Assembly: GCF_003255815.1 (NCBI RefSeq)
Contig: NC_037689.1
Location: forward strand, 147,363,815 to 147,427,814
Direction: 5' to 3'
From: Theropithecus gelada
Lineage: Eukaryota > Chordata > Mammalia > Primates > Cercopithecidae
DNA: 64,000 bases
Shown in pieces: positions 46,831-59,509 of the stretch. The translations under genes were made by a program, and so were the position numbers. Position 1 is the stretch's first letter. Every line of letters starts with the position of its first letter. The notes below the pieces were generated by a model. That model was not told the origin of the DNA, ran no database searches, and saw only the letters and a list, made by a program, of their open reading frames with translations.

Positions 46831-47457
46831 TTCAAACAACTAGGCATGGAAAGAACATACCTCAAAATAATATGAGCCATCTATGAAAAACGCACAGCCA
46901 ACATCATATTGAATGACCAAAAGCTGGAAGCATTCCCCGTGAGAAGTGGAACAAGACAAAGATCCACACTCCCACCACTCGTACTCCACATGGTACTGGA
47001 ATTCCTAGTCAGAGCAATCAGGCAACAAAAAGATACAAAAAGGCATTCAAATAGGAAGAGAGGAAGTCAAATTATCTCTCTTAGTAGATGATATGGTTTT
47101 ATGACAACAAAACCTTATAGTCTGTGCCCAGAAGCTCCTAGATCAGATAAATAACCTCAGCAAAGTTTCAAGATACAAAATCAGTGTACAAAAATCAGTA
47201 GTATTTCTATACGTCAACAGCATTCACAAAGAGAGCCAAATCAAAAACAAAATCCCATTCACAATAACGATGAAATTATAAAATACCTAGGAATACAACT
47301 AATCAAGGAAGTGAAAGATCTCTACAATAAGAATTACAAAACACTGCTGAAAGAAATTGAAGTTGACACAGACTAATGGAAAAATACTCCATGCTCATGA
47401 ATAGGAAGAATCAATATTGTTAAAATGGCCATACTGCCTAAAGCAATTTACTGATTT

Positions 47458-47885
47458 TTTAAAATTTTTTTATTTTTATAATTTCTTTCTTTTTATTATT
47501 GATTTGTTTTTATTATTATTTTTTATTATACTTTAAGTTCTAGGGTACATGTGCACAACATGCAGGTTTGTTACATATGTATGCATGTGTCATGTTGGTG
47601 TGCTGCACCCGTAACTCATCATTTACATTAGGTATATCTCTAATGCTATCCTTCCCCCCTCCCCCTACCCCACAACAGGCCCTGGTGTATGATGTTCCCC
47701 ACCCTGTGTCCAAGTGTTCTCATTGTTCAATTCCCACCTATGAGTGAAAACATGCAGTGTTTGGTTTTCTGTCCTTGCAATAGTTTGCTCAGAATGATGG
47801 TTTCCAGCTTCATCCATGTCCCTACAAAGGACATGAGCTCATCCTTTTTTTATGGCTGCATAGTATTCCATGGTGTATATGTGCC
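47458..47885 (-). mobile_element. L1 3' end, antisense, nested in another L1
   Basis: A T-rich tail then TTTAAGTTCTAGGGTACATG. The host L1 is interrupted between GCAATTTACTGATTT and ACTGATTTAATGCTA, giving target duplication ACTGATTT (47450-47457 and 47886-47893). Confidence 0.88.
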
Positions 47886-49330
47886 ACTGATTTAATGCTA
47901 TTTCTATCAAACTACCAATGACATCTTTATGTAACTAGAAAAAAATATTCTACAGTTCATACAGAACCAAAAAAAGAATGTAAATAGCCACAGCAATCCT
48001 AAGCAAAAAGAGCACAGCCACAGGCATCACACTAGTCAACTCTAAACTGTACTATAAAGCTACAGTAACCAAAACAGCAATAATATTGGTAGAAAAACAG
48101 ACACATAAACCAATGAAACAGGTTAGGGAACCCAGAAATAAAGCCACACACATACAACCATCTGACATTCAACAAAATTGATAAAAACAAGCAATGAGGA
48201 AATGACTCCCTATTTAATAAATGGTGCTGGAATAAATGGCTAGCCATAGGCAGAAGATTTAATTTGGGCCCCTTCCAGTTTCAACTCAAGATGGATTAAT
48301 CTTTAATTCATCAACTAAAACTAGATTGAAGACTTAATTCAAAAATCTAAAACTATAAAAATCCTAGAAGGAAACCTAGGAAATACCATTCTGGAACTAG
48401 GCCTTGGCAAAGATTTCATGATGCAGATTCCAAAAGCAATTGCAACAAAAACAAAAATTGACAAATGAGACCTAATTAAACTAAAAAGCTTTTGCACATC
48501 AAAAGAAACTATCAACAGAGTAAACAGACAAGCTACAGAATGGGAGAAAATATTTGCAAACTATGCATCCAACAAAAGTCTAATTTCCACAATCTATAAG
48601 AAAGATTAACAAATTAACAAGCAAAAACAACCCCACTGAAACTGGGCAAAGGACAAGAGAAGGCATTTCTCAAAAGAAGCCGTACAAGTGGCCAACAAGC
48701 ATATGAAAAAGTGTCCAACATTGCTAATATTAGAGAAATGCAAATCAAAACCACAATGAGATATCATTATATAAGATGGCTACTATTAAAAAGTCAAAAA
48801 TAACAGATGCTGCTAAGGTTGTGAGGAAAGGGAACATTTATACACTGCTGGTGGGAATGTAAATTACTTCAGCCACTGTGGAAAGTAGTTTGGAAATTTC
48901 TCCAAGAACTGAAAACAGATCTACCAATTCACCTAGCAATCCTATTACTGGGTATGTACCCAAAGGAATACAAATTTTTCCACCATAAAGACACATGCAC
49001 ACAAATGTTCATCACAGCACTACCCACAATAACAAAGGCATGGAATTAACCTTGATCCCTGTCAATGGTAGACTGGATAAAGAAAATATGGTATACATAC
49101 ACCATGGACTATTATGCATCATTAAAAGAAAGAAATAATGCCCTCTGCAGCAACAATGATGCAGCTGGAAGCCATTATCCTAAGCAAATTAGTGCAGAAC
49201 AGAAAACCAAATACCCGCATGTCTTCACTTGTAAGTAGAAGCTAAACATAGAGTATACACGGACACAAAGGAGGGAAAAAGAAACACTGGGGCCTACTTG
49301 AGGGTAGAGATGGGAGTACCTACCTTTTTT

Positions 49331-49608
49331 GGCTGGGCACGGTGGCTTATGCCTGTAATCCCAGCACTTTGGGAGGCTGAGGTGGGTGGTCAGGAGTTCG
49401 AGACCAGCCTGGCCAACATGGTGAAATCCCATCTCTACTAAAAATACAAAAATTAGCCAGGCGTGGTGATGTATGCCTGTAATCCCAGCTACTCAAGAGG
49501 CTGGGGCGTGAGAATCACTTGAACCCAGGGGTTGCAACAAGCCGAGATCACGTCACTGCACTCCAGCCTGAGTGAGAGAGTGAGACTCTTTCTCAAAAAC
49601 AAACAAAA
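49331..49608 (+). mobile_element. AluS, sense, inside the L1 3' end
   Basis: GGCTGGGCACGGTGGCTTAT start. About 15 bp is missing in the left arm and a similar stretch in the right arm. The L1 resumes at TACCTATCTGGTACTATGCT. Confidence 0.9.
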
Positions 49609-49814
49609 CTACCTATCTGGTACTATGCTTATTACCTGAATGATATAAAACTGATGCACCGAACCCCCATGACATGCAATTTACCTATGTAATGAACATG
49701 TGCCCCTAAAGCAAAAATAAAAGTTGGAGAGAAACAAAAAATAATTAAATAAAATGTTTTTTAAAAATAAATGCAGTACAAACTGCAAAACTAGAAAAAA
49801 AAATGAAATTACCA

Positions 49815-50400
49815 AATCATTTTCCACAGTGGTTGTACCATTTCATAATTCCCACTAGCAACATACAAGATTTTCTTCAACCTTGCTAACACTTAGTAAT
49901 ATCTTTATTTTTTAATTCAGTCATTTTTGGCCAGGTGCAGTGGTTCACACCTGTAATCCCAGCACTTTGGGAGGCTGAGGCGGGCAGATCACCTGCGGTC
50001 AGGAGTTTGAGACCAGCCTGGGCAACATGGCAAAACTCCGTCTCTACTAAAAGTACATAAACTAGCCGGGCATGGTGGCAGGTGCCTGTAATCCCAGCTT
50101 TAGGAGGCTGAGGCAGGGGAAGCCTGAATCCAGGAGGTCGAGGTTGCAGTGAGCCGAGATTGCGCCACTGCCCTCAAGCCTGGGCAACAAGAGCAAGACT
50201 CCGCCACAAAAAAAAAAAAAAAAATTTCAGTCATTTTCAAATATGTGTTTTGCTATCTCATCATGGTTTAATTCTCATTCTCTAATAGATGAGATGGACA
50301 GTACTTTTTCATGTGCTTATTTGTCATGTGTACGTCCACTTAGGGGAAGTCTATATTGATATTTTTTGCCCATTTACAAAATTTGTTTGTGTTAAATGAA
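49815..50400 (-). mobile_element. Old L1M fragment, antisense, repeat of 46240-46830
   Basis: AAATCATTTTCCACAGTGGT through TTCCCACTAGCAACATACAA, and after the Alu TTTTTCATGTGCTTATTTGT, closely follow the text at 46247-46310 and 46786-46805. Confidence 0.65.
49929..50225 (+). mobile_element. AluS, sense
   Basis: GGCCAGGTGCAGTGGTTCAC start and A20 tail. Target duplication TTCAGTCATTTTT (49916-49928) and TTCAGTCATTTT (50226-50237). Confidence 0.92.
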
Positions 50401-50509
50401 TTCCTGCGAGTCATTGTTTTGGACTAACGTCTGTCCCCAGGTCCCAGGAAAAACAGACCAAAACAGAATGGAGACACTGGTGCTAACTGCCACATAATCA
50501 AAGTGAACT

Positions 50510-51800
50510 TGGGTTCATCCTGTGCTCTCGCTCTCTGGGCTCTTTCTTCTGCTCATCTTTTGCTCTGCCATGCCCTGCTCCAAAGAGATAGCTTCCATTT
50601 CTTTCCCAGCAAGTAGGCCTGGCCTGCTGAGGAGGGCAGCATGCAGCTGTGCTTTGCCCACTCTCCAAGCATGCCATGGCTCTGACCCATGAGTGTTGAC
50701 TGACCGTGGATTATGTATAATGCCTATGATTATACAATACCATCTATGGAGTAAGCTTTTATGAAAACGAACATTCAGATAGCTCTTCCTTCTGGATGTT
50801 ATGGAGGAGTGGCTCTGGTCTGGCCTGGCTGCAAAACACTTTATAGATATAGGAGCTGGTGTCATAGATGAAGAGTATACAGGAAATGTTGGTGCTGTCC
50901 TGCTTAATTTTGGTAAAGAAAGGTTTGAAGTCAAAAAAAGTGATCAAATTTCACAACTTTTTTGTGAACAGATTTTTTTTATACTTTAAGTTCTAGGGTA
51001 CATGTGCACAACATGCAGGTTTGTTAAATAGATATACATGTGCCATGTTGGTTTGCTGCACCCATTAACTCGTCACTTATGTTAGGTATTTCTCGTAATG
51101 CTATCCCTCCCCCAGTCCCCCACCCCCTTAAACAGGCCCCGGTGTGTGATGTTCCCCGCCCTGTGTCCAAGTATTCTCATTGTGTGAACAGATTTTTTAT
51201 CCATAAGTAGAAGTTCAAGCTCTGGATGAAACTGAAAGGCATTCAGGAGGTTTAGGTTCCACTGGAAATAATTAAAATTTATGTCAAGAATAGAAAAGGA
51301 GAAATCATACCTTTTTCTGAAAAATAAAGAGTTTTTGCTTAAAGTGTTTTGTTGTTTTGTACTTCGGTAAACTTAACAGCTTTATCTTCTAAAGCTACTG
51401 CACTTTCTTTTGATCAAGGAGAGTTCCTCTGTTCAGATCACATTAAAAAAATGTGTTGTTTTGCTCCAATTAACAGTTTTATGTAAATCTGCTTTGTGAT
51501 GACCTAATTCAAACAGTGTCTTTTTAAAAATCAAATGAATATCCATTACTAATACGGAAAAAATTTGTATTATTTAACTCAATAAATTATACCTCTTTAG
51601 CAATTTATTTTGCTTTAATTGCTTTAAATCATTAGCAATGTTTTTTATTCAATAAATTTGGATTCTTACATGGATACAAAATATTGCATAAGCTGAACCA
51701 AAAGAAATTTTTAAAAAATGAAAAGGGGAGTTAAAAGTTATTCCTGGTTCTTCCCTTCTCTTCACTAGTCTAATTAAAAAAAAAAAAAAACAAAAACAAC
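50510..51800 (+). pseudogene. DUTP: Processed pseudogene of dUTPase (DUT), split by an L1 tail
   Basis: Intronless copy of the DUT mRNA. The former start is ATG 50570 (MPCS...). Early indels shift the frame, TAA interrupts at 50752-50754, and a 2-bp deletion near 50815 shifts it again. The clearest part is 50825-50978, reading GLAAKHFIDIGAGVIDE then GNVGAVLLNFGK, a dUTPase active-site region. After the L1 insert the C-terminal glycine-rich motif survives as HSGGLGSTG (about 51236-51262). The 3'UTR follows (GTTTTTGCTTAAAGTGTTTT, GTAAATCTGCTTTGTGATGA) to A-rich tract 51777-51800. Parent DUT hydrolyses dUTP; this copy cannot make the enzyme. The 5' limit is approximate and no clear target duplication was seen. 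Confidence 0.93.
50979..51182 (-). mobile_element. L1 3'UTR fragment, antisense, inside the DUT pseudogene
   Basis: TACTTTAAGTTCTAGGGTAC through TGTCCAAGTATTCTCATTG. Perfect 16-bp target duplication TGTGAACAGATTTTTT (50963-50978 and 51183-51198), so the DUT sequence resumes in register. Confidence 0.95.
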
Positions 51801-51974
51801 TTAAGATTCTTTGTGATGGTGAGAAAAGAGTCTTCAGTTTATTTTTTCATTTTTGTATTTCTCTTGGTAGATACCTGTTGACCGGTAGAGGTATGTTCAT
51901 GAAAATACATGTATCTTGGGATTTGTTACATTTAGTTTGTTCCCCTGAATTTCATCTGAAAACTAAAAAGTATC

Positions 51975-52395
51975 TGAGACAGGTCTCAATCAATTTGGAA
52001 GTTTATTTTGCCAATGTTAAAGACATGCCCAGGAGATAGGTCTGTGCCTTTCTTCAAAGATGATTTTGAGGGGTTCAATTTTTAAAGGGTAAAAGCAAGA
52101 TGGAGGAGATAGAGAGTAGGCATGGTCACATTACTGAATACACATGTTGTGAGAGAAATAGGAGTGGGTAGGGGAATAATCAGTTATGCATTCCTCTCTC
52201 TCTCAGTAAATCGGCACTTTATGTAAGATCAAGTGAATGTAGAATAGCTACCTGTGGATAGACTTAACCTTTTATCTGTAGCTATCTGCTTAGGAACAAA
52301 AGGAAAGGCAGCTTCTTACATGACTCAGCTTTCAGCCTCATTTTCTTCTTTTGGCATGGTGAATGGCGGTCCCACATTTTTATGTTTCTTTCACA
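51975..52395 (-). mobile_element. ERV LTR, antisense (3' LTR of a minus-strand element)
   Basis: On the minus strand it starts TGTGAAAGAAAC and ends GAGACCTGTCTCA, with AATAAACTTCC as the poly(A)-signal region (complement of 51998-52008). It is immediately preceded on that strand by a purine tract AAAAGAAAAGAGGGAGAAA (complement of 52396-52414), as expected of a polypurine tract before a 3' LTR. Family not assigned. Confidence 0.7.
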
Positions 52396-52437
52396 TTTCT
52401 CCCTCTTTTCTTTTGAAAATCTTTCAGACAAAGCATT

Positions 52438-52805
52438 TGTATTAGTCCATTTTCACACTGCTATAAGTAACTTCCTGAGACTGGGTAATTTATAAACAAA
52501 AAACGTTTAATTGACTCACAGTTCTGCATAGCTGGAGAGGCCCTCAGGAAACTTACATTCATGGTGGAAGGTGAAGGGAAAGCAAAGCACATCTTACATG
52601 GTGGCAGGAGAGAAAGAGCACAAGGAGGGAACTGCCAAACACTTTTAAACCATGAGATCTCATGAGAACTCACTCAGTAGCATGAGAACAGCATAGGGGA
52701 ACCACCCCTGTGATCGAATCACCGCCCACCTGGTCCCTTCCTGGTCATGTGGGGATTACAATTTGAGATGACATTTGGGTGGGAACACAGAGTCAAACCA
52801 TATCA
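52438..52805 (-). mobile_element. MaLR LTR (MST type), antisense, solo
   Basis: TGTATTAGTCCATTTTCACA through TTCTGCATAGCTGGAGAGGC to GAGTCAAACCATATCA. Target duplication GCATT on both sides (52433-52437 and 52806-52810). 368 bp, complete. Confidence 0.93.
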
Positions 52806-53659
52806 GCATTTCAGAAGAAAATGTGTTTCTGGTTTTGGGTTTTTATCTGATCACTCATGGCTAGGATGGCTTATTCCTAGAAAAATAAGTCCCGCATTGC
52901 TAGGAAAGCTCATTTTTAGCAGGTTGTGAAGTCACACACCTTATGAAGGAAAAATAGGAAGAGGAAGAGAGAAAGAAAACAACAACAACAAAAAAAGAAG
53001 AACAACCCTGGAAAACTGATATAGGCTATATTACTCTGAAGCCCATATATTAGTAGGTAGGAATGAAATTGGTTTATGTGTATAAATAGGTTGCTGCTAT
53101 TTTCTTCTGAAGTTTAAGTTGTCTAGCTCCAGTTTATAGGAGATTAAGGAAAACACAGCTTAACTTTTAGTAATTTCAAATCAATAAAAATAGGAAAAGG
53201 GGGAAAAAGAAGTAAAAAAATTGAAAACTTTATTTTGGAGATTTATATGCAGGAAAAAATTTAGAATTCAATCCAAATTGCAGAAAATAATAAAAATTGA
53301 AAAACATTAAGCAAGACTATAATCTAACAACAGGTATAGTATAGTTTATTTTGTAACATAATTTTTCTCTTCAATTTCTCAATTTTATTAAAGACAAAAT
53401 CATAGTGGAACCAATTTATTTTAGTCCTATTACACTTGGTTTGATTATTTGCATAGAGTGCAGCAAGAATAATCATTTGCCATATAGGCTCTCTCTCTTT
53501 TTTCAAATTGGCTTTGCTGGAAACTTTTTCATAAGGAATCTAAGATTAGAACTTTTTAAAAGCCTCAAGTTCAGCCAAGGATTTATCTATGCCTCCAGGT
53601 ACTTGTGTGAATTGAGTGAATTTCTCTCTTTACTACCACAGGTTAAGATCCTGTAAAGC
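52806..53659. other. AT-rich DNA, perhaps ERV internal sequence
   Basis: Lies on the internal side of the antisense 3' LTR. No env, pol or gag frame is recognisable on the minus strand, so the assignment rests on position alone. Confidence 0.3.
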
Positions 53660-53963
53660 GGGCCGGGCGCGGTGGCTCAAGCCTGTAATCCCAGCACTTT
53701 GGGAGGCCGAGATGGGCGGATCACGAGGTCAGGAGATCGAGACCATCCTGGCGAACACGGTGAAACCCCGTCTCTACTAAAAAATACAAAAAGACTAGCC
53801 GGGCGAGGTGGCGGGCGCCTGTAGTCCCAGCTACTCGGGAGGCTGAGGCAGGAGAATGGCGGGAACCCGGGAGGCGGAGCTTGCAGTGAGCTGAGATCCG
53901 GCCACTGTACTCCAGCCTGGGCGACAGAGTCAGACTCCATCTCAAAAAAAAAAAAAAAAAAAA
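53660..53963 (+). mobile_element. AluY, sense, Old World monkey type, young
   Basis: Near-consensus copy with GGCTCAAGCCTGTAATCCCA and GAGATCCGGCCACTG. A24-type tail and perfect 15-bp target duplication AAGATCCTGTAAAGC (53645-53659 and 53964-53978). Confidence 0.95.
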
Positions 53964-53978
53964 AAGATCCTGTAAAGC

Positions 53979-55979
53979 AAAAGGCATAGGGCCAGTTTTT
54001 CCAAGGGACTTTTATTTGCTCTATAATTCAGCCTTATTTTCTTAAGGCAATCTAAAAATTGTCATGCCAGTCAAAGCCTTGGTAGAATAACTAGTGTCTT
54101 CAATTATGCCATGTTATAAAAGAAAATATTCATGTTCAACTTATGCAAATAACTGTATTGTCATAAATTAAGAATAGTCACAAAATAGTTTCCAAAACTC
54201 GGAGAAATTAAGTTGAGAGAAAGGAATTAGATTTTAAATTTTGCTTATAACAGTATACTTTATTCAATTGTTAAATGCTGTAAATAGCTTAAAAGAAGAG
54301 AAAATTTTCTTGACTCTGAAAAACAAACCAAACAGAATCATCAAATGTTTCCAATAAAAAGTCATAAAAGATTATTTCAATCTTCTGTTAGTTCAATCCA
54401 TGCAATTACTTTCTGATCTGCTTGATATTGGATCACCAATCCTCATGAATACGTCAGATCTCTATGGGAGTCCTGGAAGTTTTTCTCTCTATTCCAATGG
54501 CACAATCTCTAAAATTATCAGAAACCTATATTTAAAGTACTCCTCAGTGTTCTATAGCTAATTATAAGCCACTCTATAAAATAATCAAGGTAAAACAACA
54601 ATTACAGATGACAAAAGACATAGAACAGCCATGGTTAAAGACAAAACTGACAGGGAAATTTGATTACTTCTGTGGCATACAATAATTTTACATAATAATC
54701 ATAAGTAATACTGATAACATAAAACAAGACATATCATAATCACAGGAGTCTCATATAATTTTGGAACCCATGTTAATAACATGTTTATATAAATATAATC
54801 CAAAGAAGGATAGATACCATTTCATATTTGACAATGCTTCCTGTATTATTTTATTATAGAAAGTAAGCTGAATATGTCTCTCTTGCACTTCAGAAGACCT
54901 AATATCAAAAAACTAATGAGGTCAAAAGGACTCAATTTAGCATTTAATTTTGGAAAGTTTGTCATATATAAAAAGGTTAAAACACTTGATATCACAAGAT
55001 AGGATTACAGGTCACTATTTTACAAAGACATTATTAATTCAGCCAAAGTGATAACTCAAAGATTTCAAAAAGAAGCAAGACCCTTTATTCTTTGGGAGAG
55101 GAGACAATTTTCCAAACAGTAAGCCTTTATAAAGACTGCGTGGGGCCAATTATATCTGTCTATCAAATTTTACAAACAAATCTATTAAATTTTCATCATC
55201 TTGACCATAAGATATAATTTTTATAAACCTTTTTATAATCTTTTAAATTCTTTTTAAAGCGGGTTAATGCTCCAAGAAAACCTTGTTAATCTGAGATAGG
55301 GGCCCAGATGCTGGTCTTGCATTAGTGTGCCTTTGATATTAATGTTTAATTTATAGAGAAACTCTGAACTAATTTTATCTCCCAAAATCAGCCCTTACAA
55401 TCTGATGTGCCCACCTCTGCCACAATACTCCCAAGGCCTAGAGAGATTGAATAGTTTTAATTTCTGGCCCTGTGTCCCATGAACAGTTTATTTTGATTGT
55501 CATCTTCTACCAGGCCTGAAGATGAGGCTTTAACTGCTGTCAGTGTTTAAGACTTGGCAGGACTTGGCATCCTTTTTAGTCCCAGGAATCAAAGCCCTGT
55601 AACTTAATAGCACTAGGACTTTAAAAGAAATACAGAAACTTACATGGATATAATAACCTTAATTTCTTATCTCAGTTTTCCTGAGGAAATCAAAATGTAG
55701 TAACAATGACATAGGAATTATTTTGATAAAATGTAAAATTTGTTTGTTAGGTCACTTACCAAAAGATTTAAAAAAAAAAAAAAAAAAAGCCTTCTGCAGT
55801 GTGAATGCTTTTCTTATAGGGAGTCCTTTTAGATAACCTGCAAGTCAGAACTAATGAAAATAGTACTTAGAAATAGGTAGAGTGTGTCCTGGGCCACAAG
55901 TGAAAATTTTTAGTTTCATAGAATTTAAAGCCAAGAGCACAGAATATTATACTGGAAGAAAACATTTCCTTTAGACCTT

Positions 55980-55981
<2 letters not shown>
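53979..55981. other. AT-rich DNA, no gene seen
   Basis: No frame above 60 codons carries a motif. An A18 tract lies at 55771-55788. It may continue the degraded antisense retroviral interior. Confidence 0.35.
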
Positions 55982-56016
<35 letters not shown>

Positions 56017-56299
56017 TGAGACGGAGTCTCGCTCTGTCGCCCAGGCTGGAGTGCAGTGGCCGGATCTCAGCTCACTGCAAGCTCCGCCTCCCGGGTTCAC
56101 GCCATTCTCCGGCCTCAGCCTCCCGAGTAGCTGGGACTACAGGTGCCCGCCACCTCACCCGGCTATTTTTTGTATTTCTTAGTAGAGACGGGGTTTCACC
56201 GTGTTAGCCAGGATGGTCTCGATCTCCTGACCTCGTGATCCGCCCATCTCGGCCTCCCAAAGTGCTGGGATTACAGGCTTGAGCCACCGCGCCCGGCCA
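55982..56299 (-). mobile_element. AluY, antisense, Old World monkey type
   Basis: T33 then a full complement with GTGGCCGGATCTCAGCTCAC. Target duplication TAGACCTTTA (55972-55981 and 56300-56309). Confidence 0.93.
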
Positions 56300-58479
56300 T
56301 AGACCTTTAAAATGAAACACTTTCAGCATCAGGCCACAACAGCAGTTAAAACCTGAGGAAAAAGGTTACAGGAGCTGATGAAAAAATTAAAAGAGACAGT
56401 TATTATCTCAGCCCTTTTCAAAGGGGAGAGAAAGCTGAAAACAGTGAGATGCAATAACATTGAACTTTTGAGTTAAAAAAAAACCCTTGTAATTTTATTA
56501 AAAATAAATCAATACCTTAAAAATGTTGTTGTTCTAACCAATTCTTTAGTGTACTAGTGTTTTTTCCTTATCAGTACCCAATCTCTAGAAAGATAATTAT
56601 AAATAATTTCTTTTTAATTATAGCCAACTTGGTCACATAAAGTTTCTCTCTTATGAATGCTCTTTTTACAAACTTTATTATGGCTTACAGAAACTATTTA
56701 CAACATTCTTGGACCTCCTGTTGTATCCTAAACAACTCTTTTTCTTAAATAACCAGTCATTTTATTTTAGGGCAAAAAAATTTACCATGCAAGATTCATT
56801 TTATATAAAATTATTTTCCTTTTAGCCTTTCTTACCAAAATATCTTATTATATCTATAACTTTCTTTACATCTCTCTTATGTACTGGTTCCTTTTACCTT
56901 GTTTCAAAAATAACCGTTAAATAACCTTTAAATTTATACTAAACTTATTTCCCTTTAAATAAGAACACACTTTTTAATGAAAAATGTTTCCCTATAATTT
57001 TTTAAAGAAATTGGAAATGATCAATTTAATGAATATCTATTATTTAACTCAATATAACTTTAGATTCTAAATTATGTGAGAAGTTTATTTGCAAGCATTT
57101 ATTTCATTGCATTTCCCTAATCAGTTAATTAATTGTATTTCTCAATAGTTTAACTAGATTGCTTATGAAAATTGTGATAGTCATCATTTAAAGTTATATC
57201 CCTATTAATCATTTTATAGCATGTGCATTTCAGGTATTTACCTCAGTAAGAACCTTAAGGTTAAAAAAATGGTGTATTTTTCCAATATTCAAGATTTAGC
57301 TGTTCCCATTAAACCCAACAATATTCAGTGCCTTATTTATAAAAAATTATACAAAAATAATTCTCTTGTGGGCTGCAAGCTTTACAATCCTCATGTAAAA
57401 TTTTCACAACTTTTAACACCTAACGGAGATAAATATTAAACTACTAGACCAATGAATCCAACAATAATGTACGTTGACCATTCTGAATAAATTTCTAATT
57501 TTATTTTACCAATAATTTTAAAATAAACTTATTTATTAAGGATTTACCTAAGTAAACTTATAAAAGCATTTGGGCTTCTGTTTTTCTGATAAAGTATGTG
57601 ATTTAAGTGCTTTTTTGTCTCTAAGCCAATTAAATGTATAAAATTAAATTATATAGATTATATATAAATATATAAAATATATAATTAAATATATAAAAAT
57701 TAAATCTAATGAGCTCTTCTGCAATTAGAAACAAATCTAATTTCACAGACCCTAAAATTATTTAAGGCCCCTCATGCAGCAGATGGTGGCAAGAAGAAAG
57801 AGACAGGCAGAAGTAAATGGAGAAAACAGAATTTTGTTGACTGAGAATGGTAAAAAATGCTTTTTCTCAAAAAATAATATTCTAGAAGAGAAAGAAAGCA
57901 TAAAGGCCTTTTCAATATATACATATATATACACATACACATATATATTATATATATGTAGGTGTGTATACATATATATTTACCTTTTTAAATTTTTGTT
58001 TCTGTTTTTCTCAGAGATCCCTGTTCTGAACATACCCATGCACACACACATATACATCTTGGATCTTAGATTTTAATTAAGCTGACATAATAATTGTGCT
58101 CTTAAAAAAATTCTTTTAAATCTCATTACCATATTTTGGCCGGAATAAACTGCTGATAGTTCAAATGAAACAAAAATATCAAACCAGAAAGGACTTGATT
58201 TAGGAACCAAACTCAGGCTGTCATGTGAAAAAACAGCAGAATCTTAGCTACTGAACTACAACCATTGCTCTTTCAATTTGGCTTGGCTAGTAAAAGGTGG
58301 CCTTGTTATGTGAATAATGCACCTAAGGTAATCAAATTCTTTCTTTTTTTCAGCTGCATGATTTTAGCCAATTCAGAGACCTTGATCCCCATAATTTGGA
58401 ACTTTCCTTTGGATTTGACCAAGTCCAGTAGAGTTGGTCAAATCCATTGGGAAAAAGACTGAAACAACAAAAACAACAA
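56300..58479. other. AT-rich DNA with AT/AC simple repeats
   Basis: Simple-sequence tracts at 57640-57700 (AT) and 57918-57980 (AT/AC), and AAC-rich text at 58462-58505. No gene recognised. Confidence 0.4.
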
Positions 58480-58855
58480 TAAAAAACAACAACAAAAAAA
58501 AACAAAGGCAGTTAAGCAAAACAAAAGACAGCACAGTCTATAGGATTACTGAGTACTCTATTGGTAAGGAGAAATTAAGACCAGCTACTTATTAATCTTA
58601 ACTTTTAGCCATTACGGAAAATTTCCAGTACAAAACCCCAATTCAGCTACTTACCTAGGAATGGGGCCCAGGCTGAAGACTTGTTTGTACATTTCTCAGC
58701 CTTGCACTGTATGTAAAGCCAACGTGTTATGTTCAGCTCATTGGAGCACCTATTCTATTTAAATAGAATGAGAAGTTGTTCACTATAGAATTGCAAATGA
58801 AAGCTAATTAGGTTTTTGAACCAAATTTGGTGTAATTTTGTCTTTTGACACGTTT
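58480..58855 (+). mobile_element. LTR 3' end, sense, related to the LTR at 10170-11150
   Basis: ATTCTATTTAAATAGAATGA, then ATTGCAAATGAAAGCTAATT and a T-rich end TTTTGTCTTTTGACAC align with 11067-11160 (TATTGCAAATAAAAGCCAGT and TTTGTTCTTTTGGCAG). The poly(A) hexamer is mutated to AATGAA. Confidence 0.5.
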
Positions 58856-59509
58856 TCTCATGTCTGAAACTTTAGGACTCTTTATATATTCTGCATAAAA
58901 GACTTTTGTTTGGCATATAATTTGCATATATTCATGTAACTCCACATTTGACTTTTTATTCTCTGATCTGTGTATTTCCCAAAGTAAAAGTTTTAATTTT
59001 GAGGAATCCAATTGATCACTTTTTCCTTTATGAATCATGCTTTTGGTGTCATGTTTAAGACCTCTTTGCCTGATTTCAGGTCATTAGTATTTCCTCCTAT
59101 ATTTGCTTTAAAAGCATTATAGTTTTTTGTATAACATTTGAATCTATGATGCACTGTGAGTTAATTTTTGTCTAACGTGTGAAATTTTGGTGAAGTTTTT
59201 TTGTTAATAACATATGGATATTCAATTGTTCCAATACCACTGATTGAAAAGCCTAACATTTTTCTAATGAATTGTCTTTACTCCTTTCTAAAAATCTCCA
59301 TTGGCCATGTTTGTGTGGGTCTATTAAAAGACTCTGCGTTCTATTCCATTAATCTATATGTGTATCCATTAGCCAATTCCATACATTTCTTACTGTAGGC
59401 TTATATTACATCTTAAAATTGAGCAGTATGATTCCACCATGATATTCTGGGGTTTTCTTTCAAAATTGTTTTAACTATTCCAGATCTTTTGCCTTTCCAT
59501 ACACTTTTC

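Larger units (their letters stand above)
46826..49740 (+). mobile_element. L1 (primate age), sense, with a nested antisense L1 and an Alu
   Basis: Begins in ORF2 (AGGCATGGAAAGAACATACC), continues after the nested L1 through GGTGCTGGAATAAATGGCTA, the ORF2 end and 3'UTR, and ends in an A-rich tail near 49740. No open ORF2. Confidence 0.9.
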
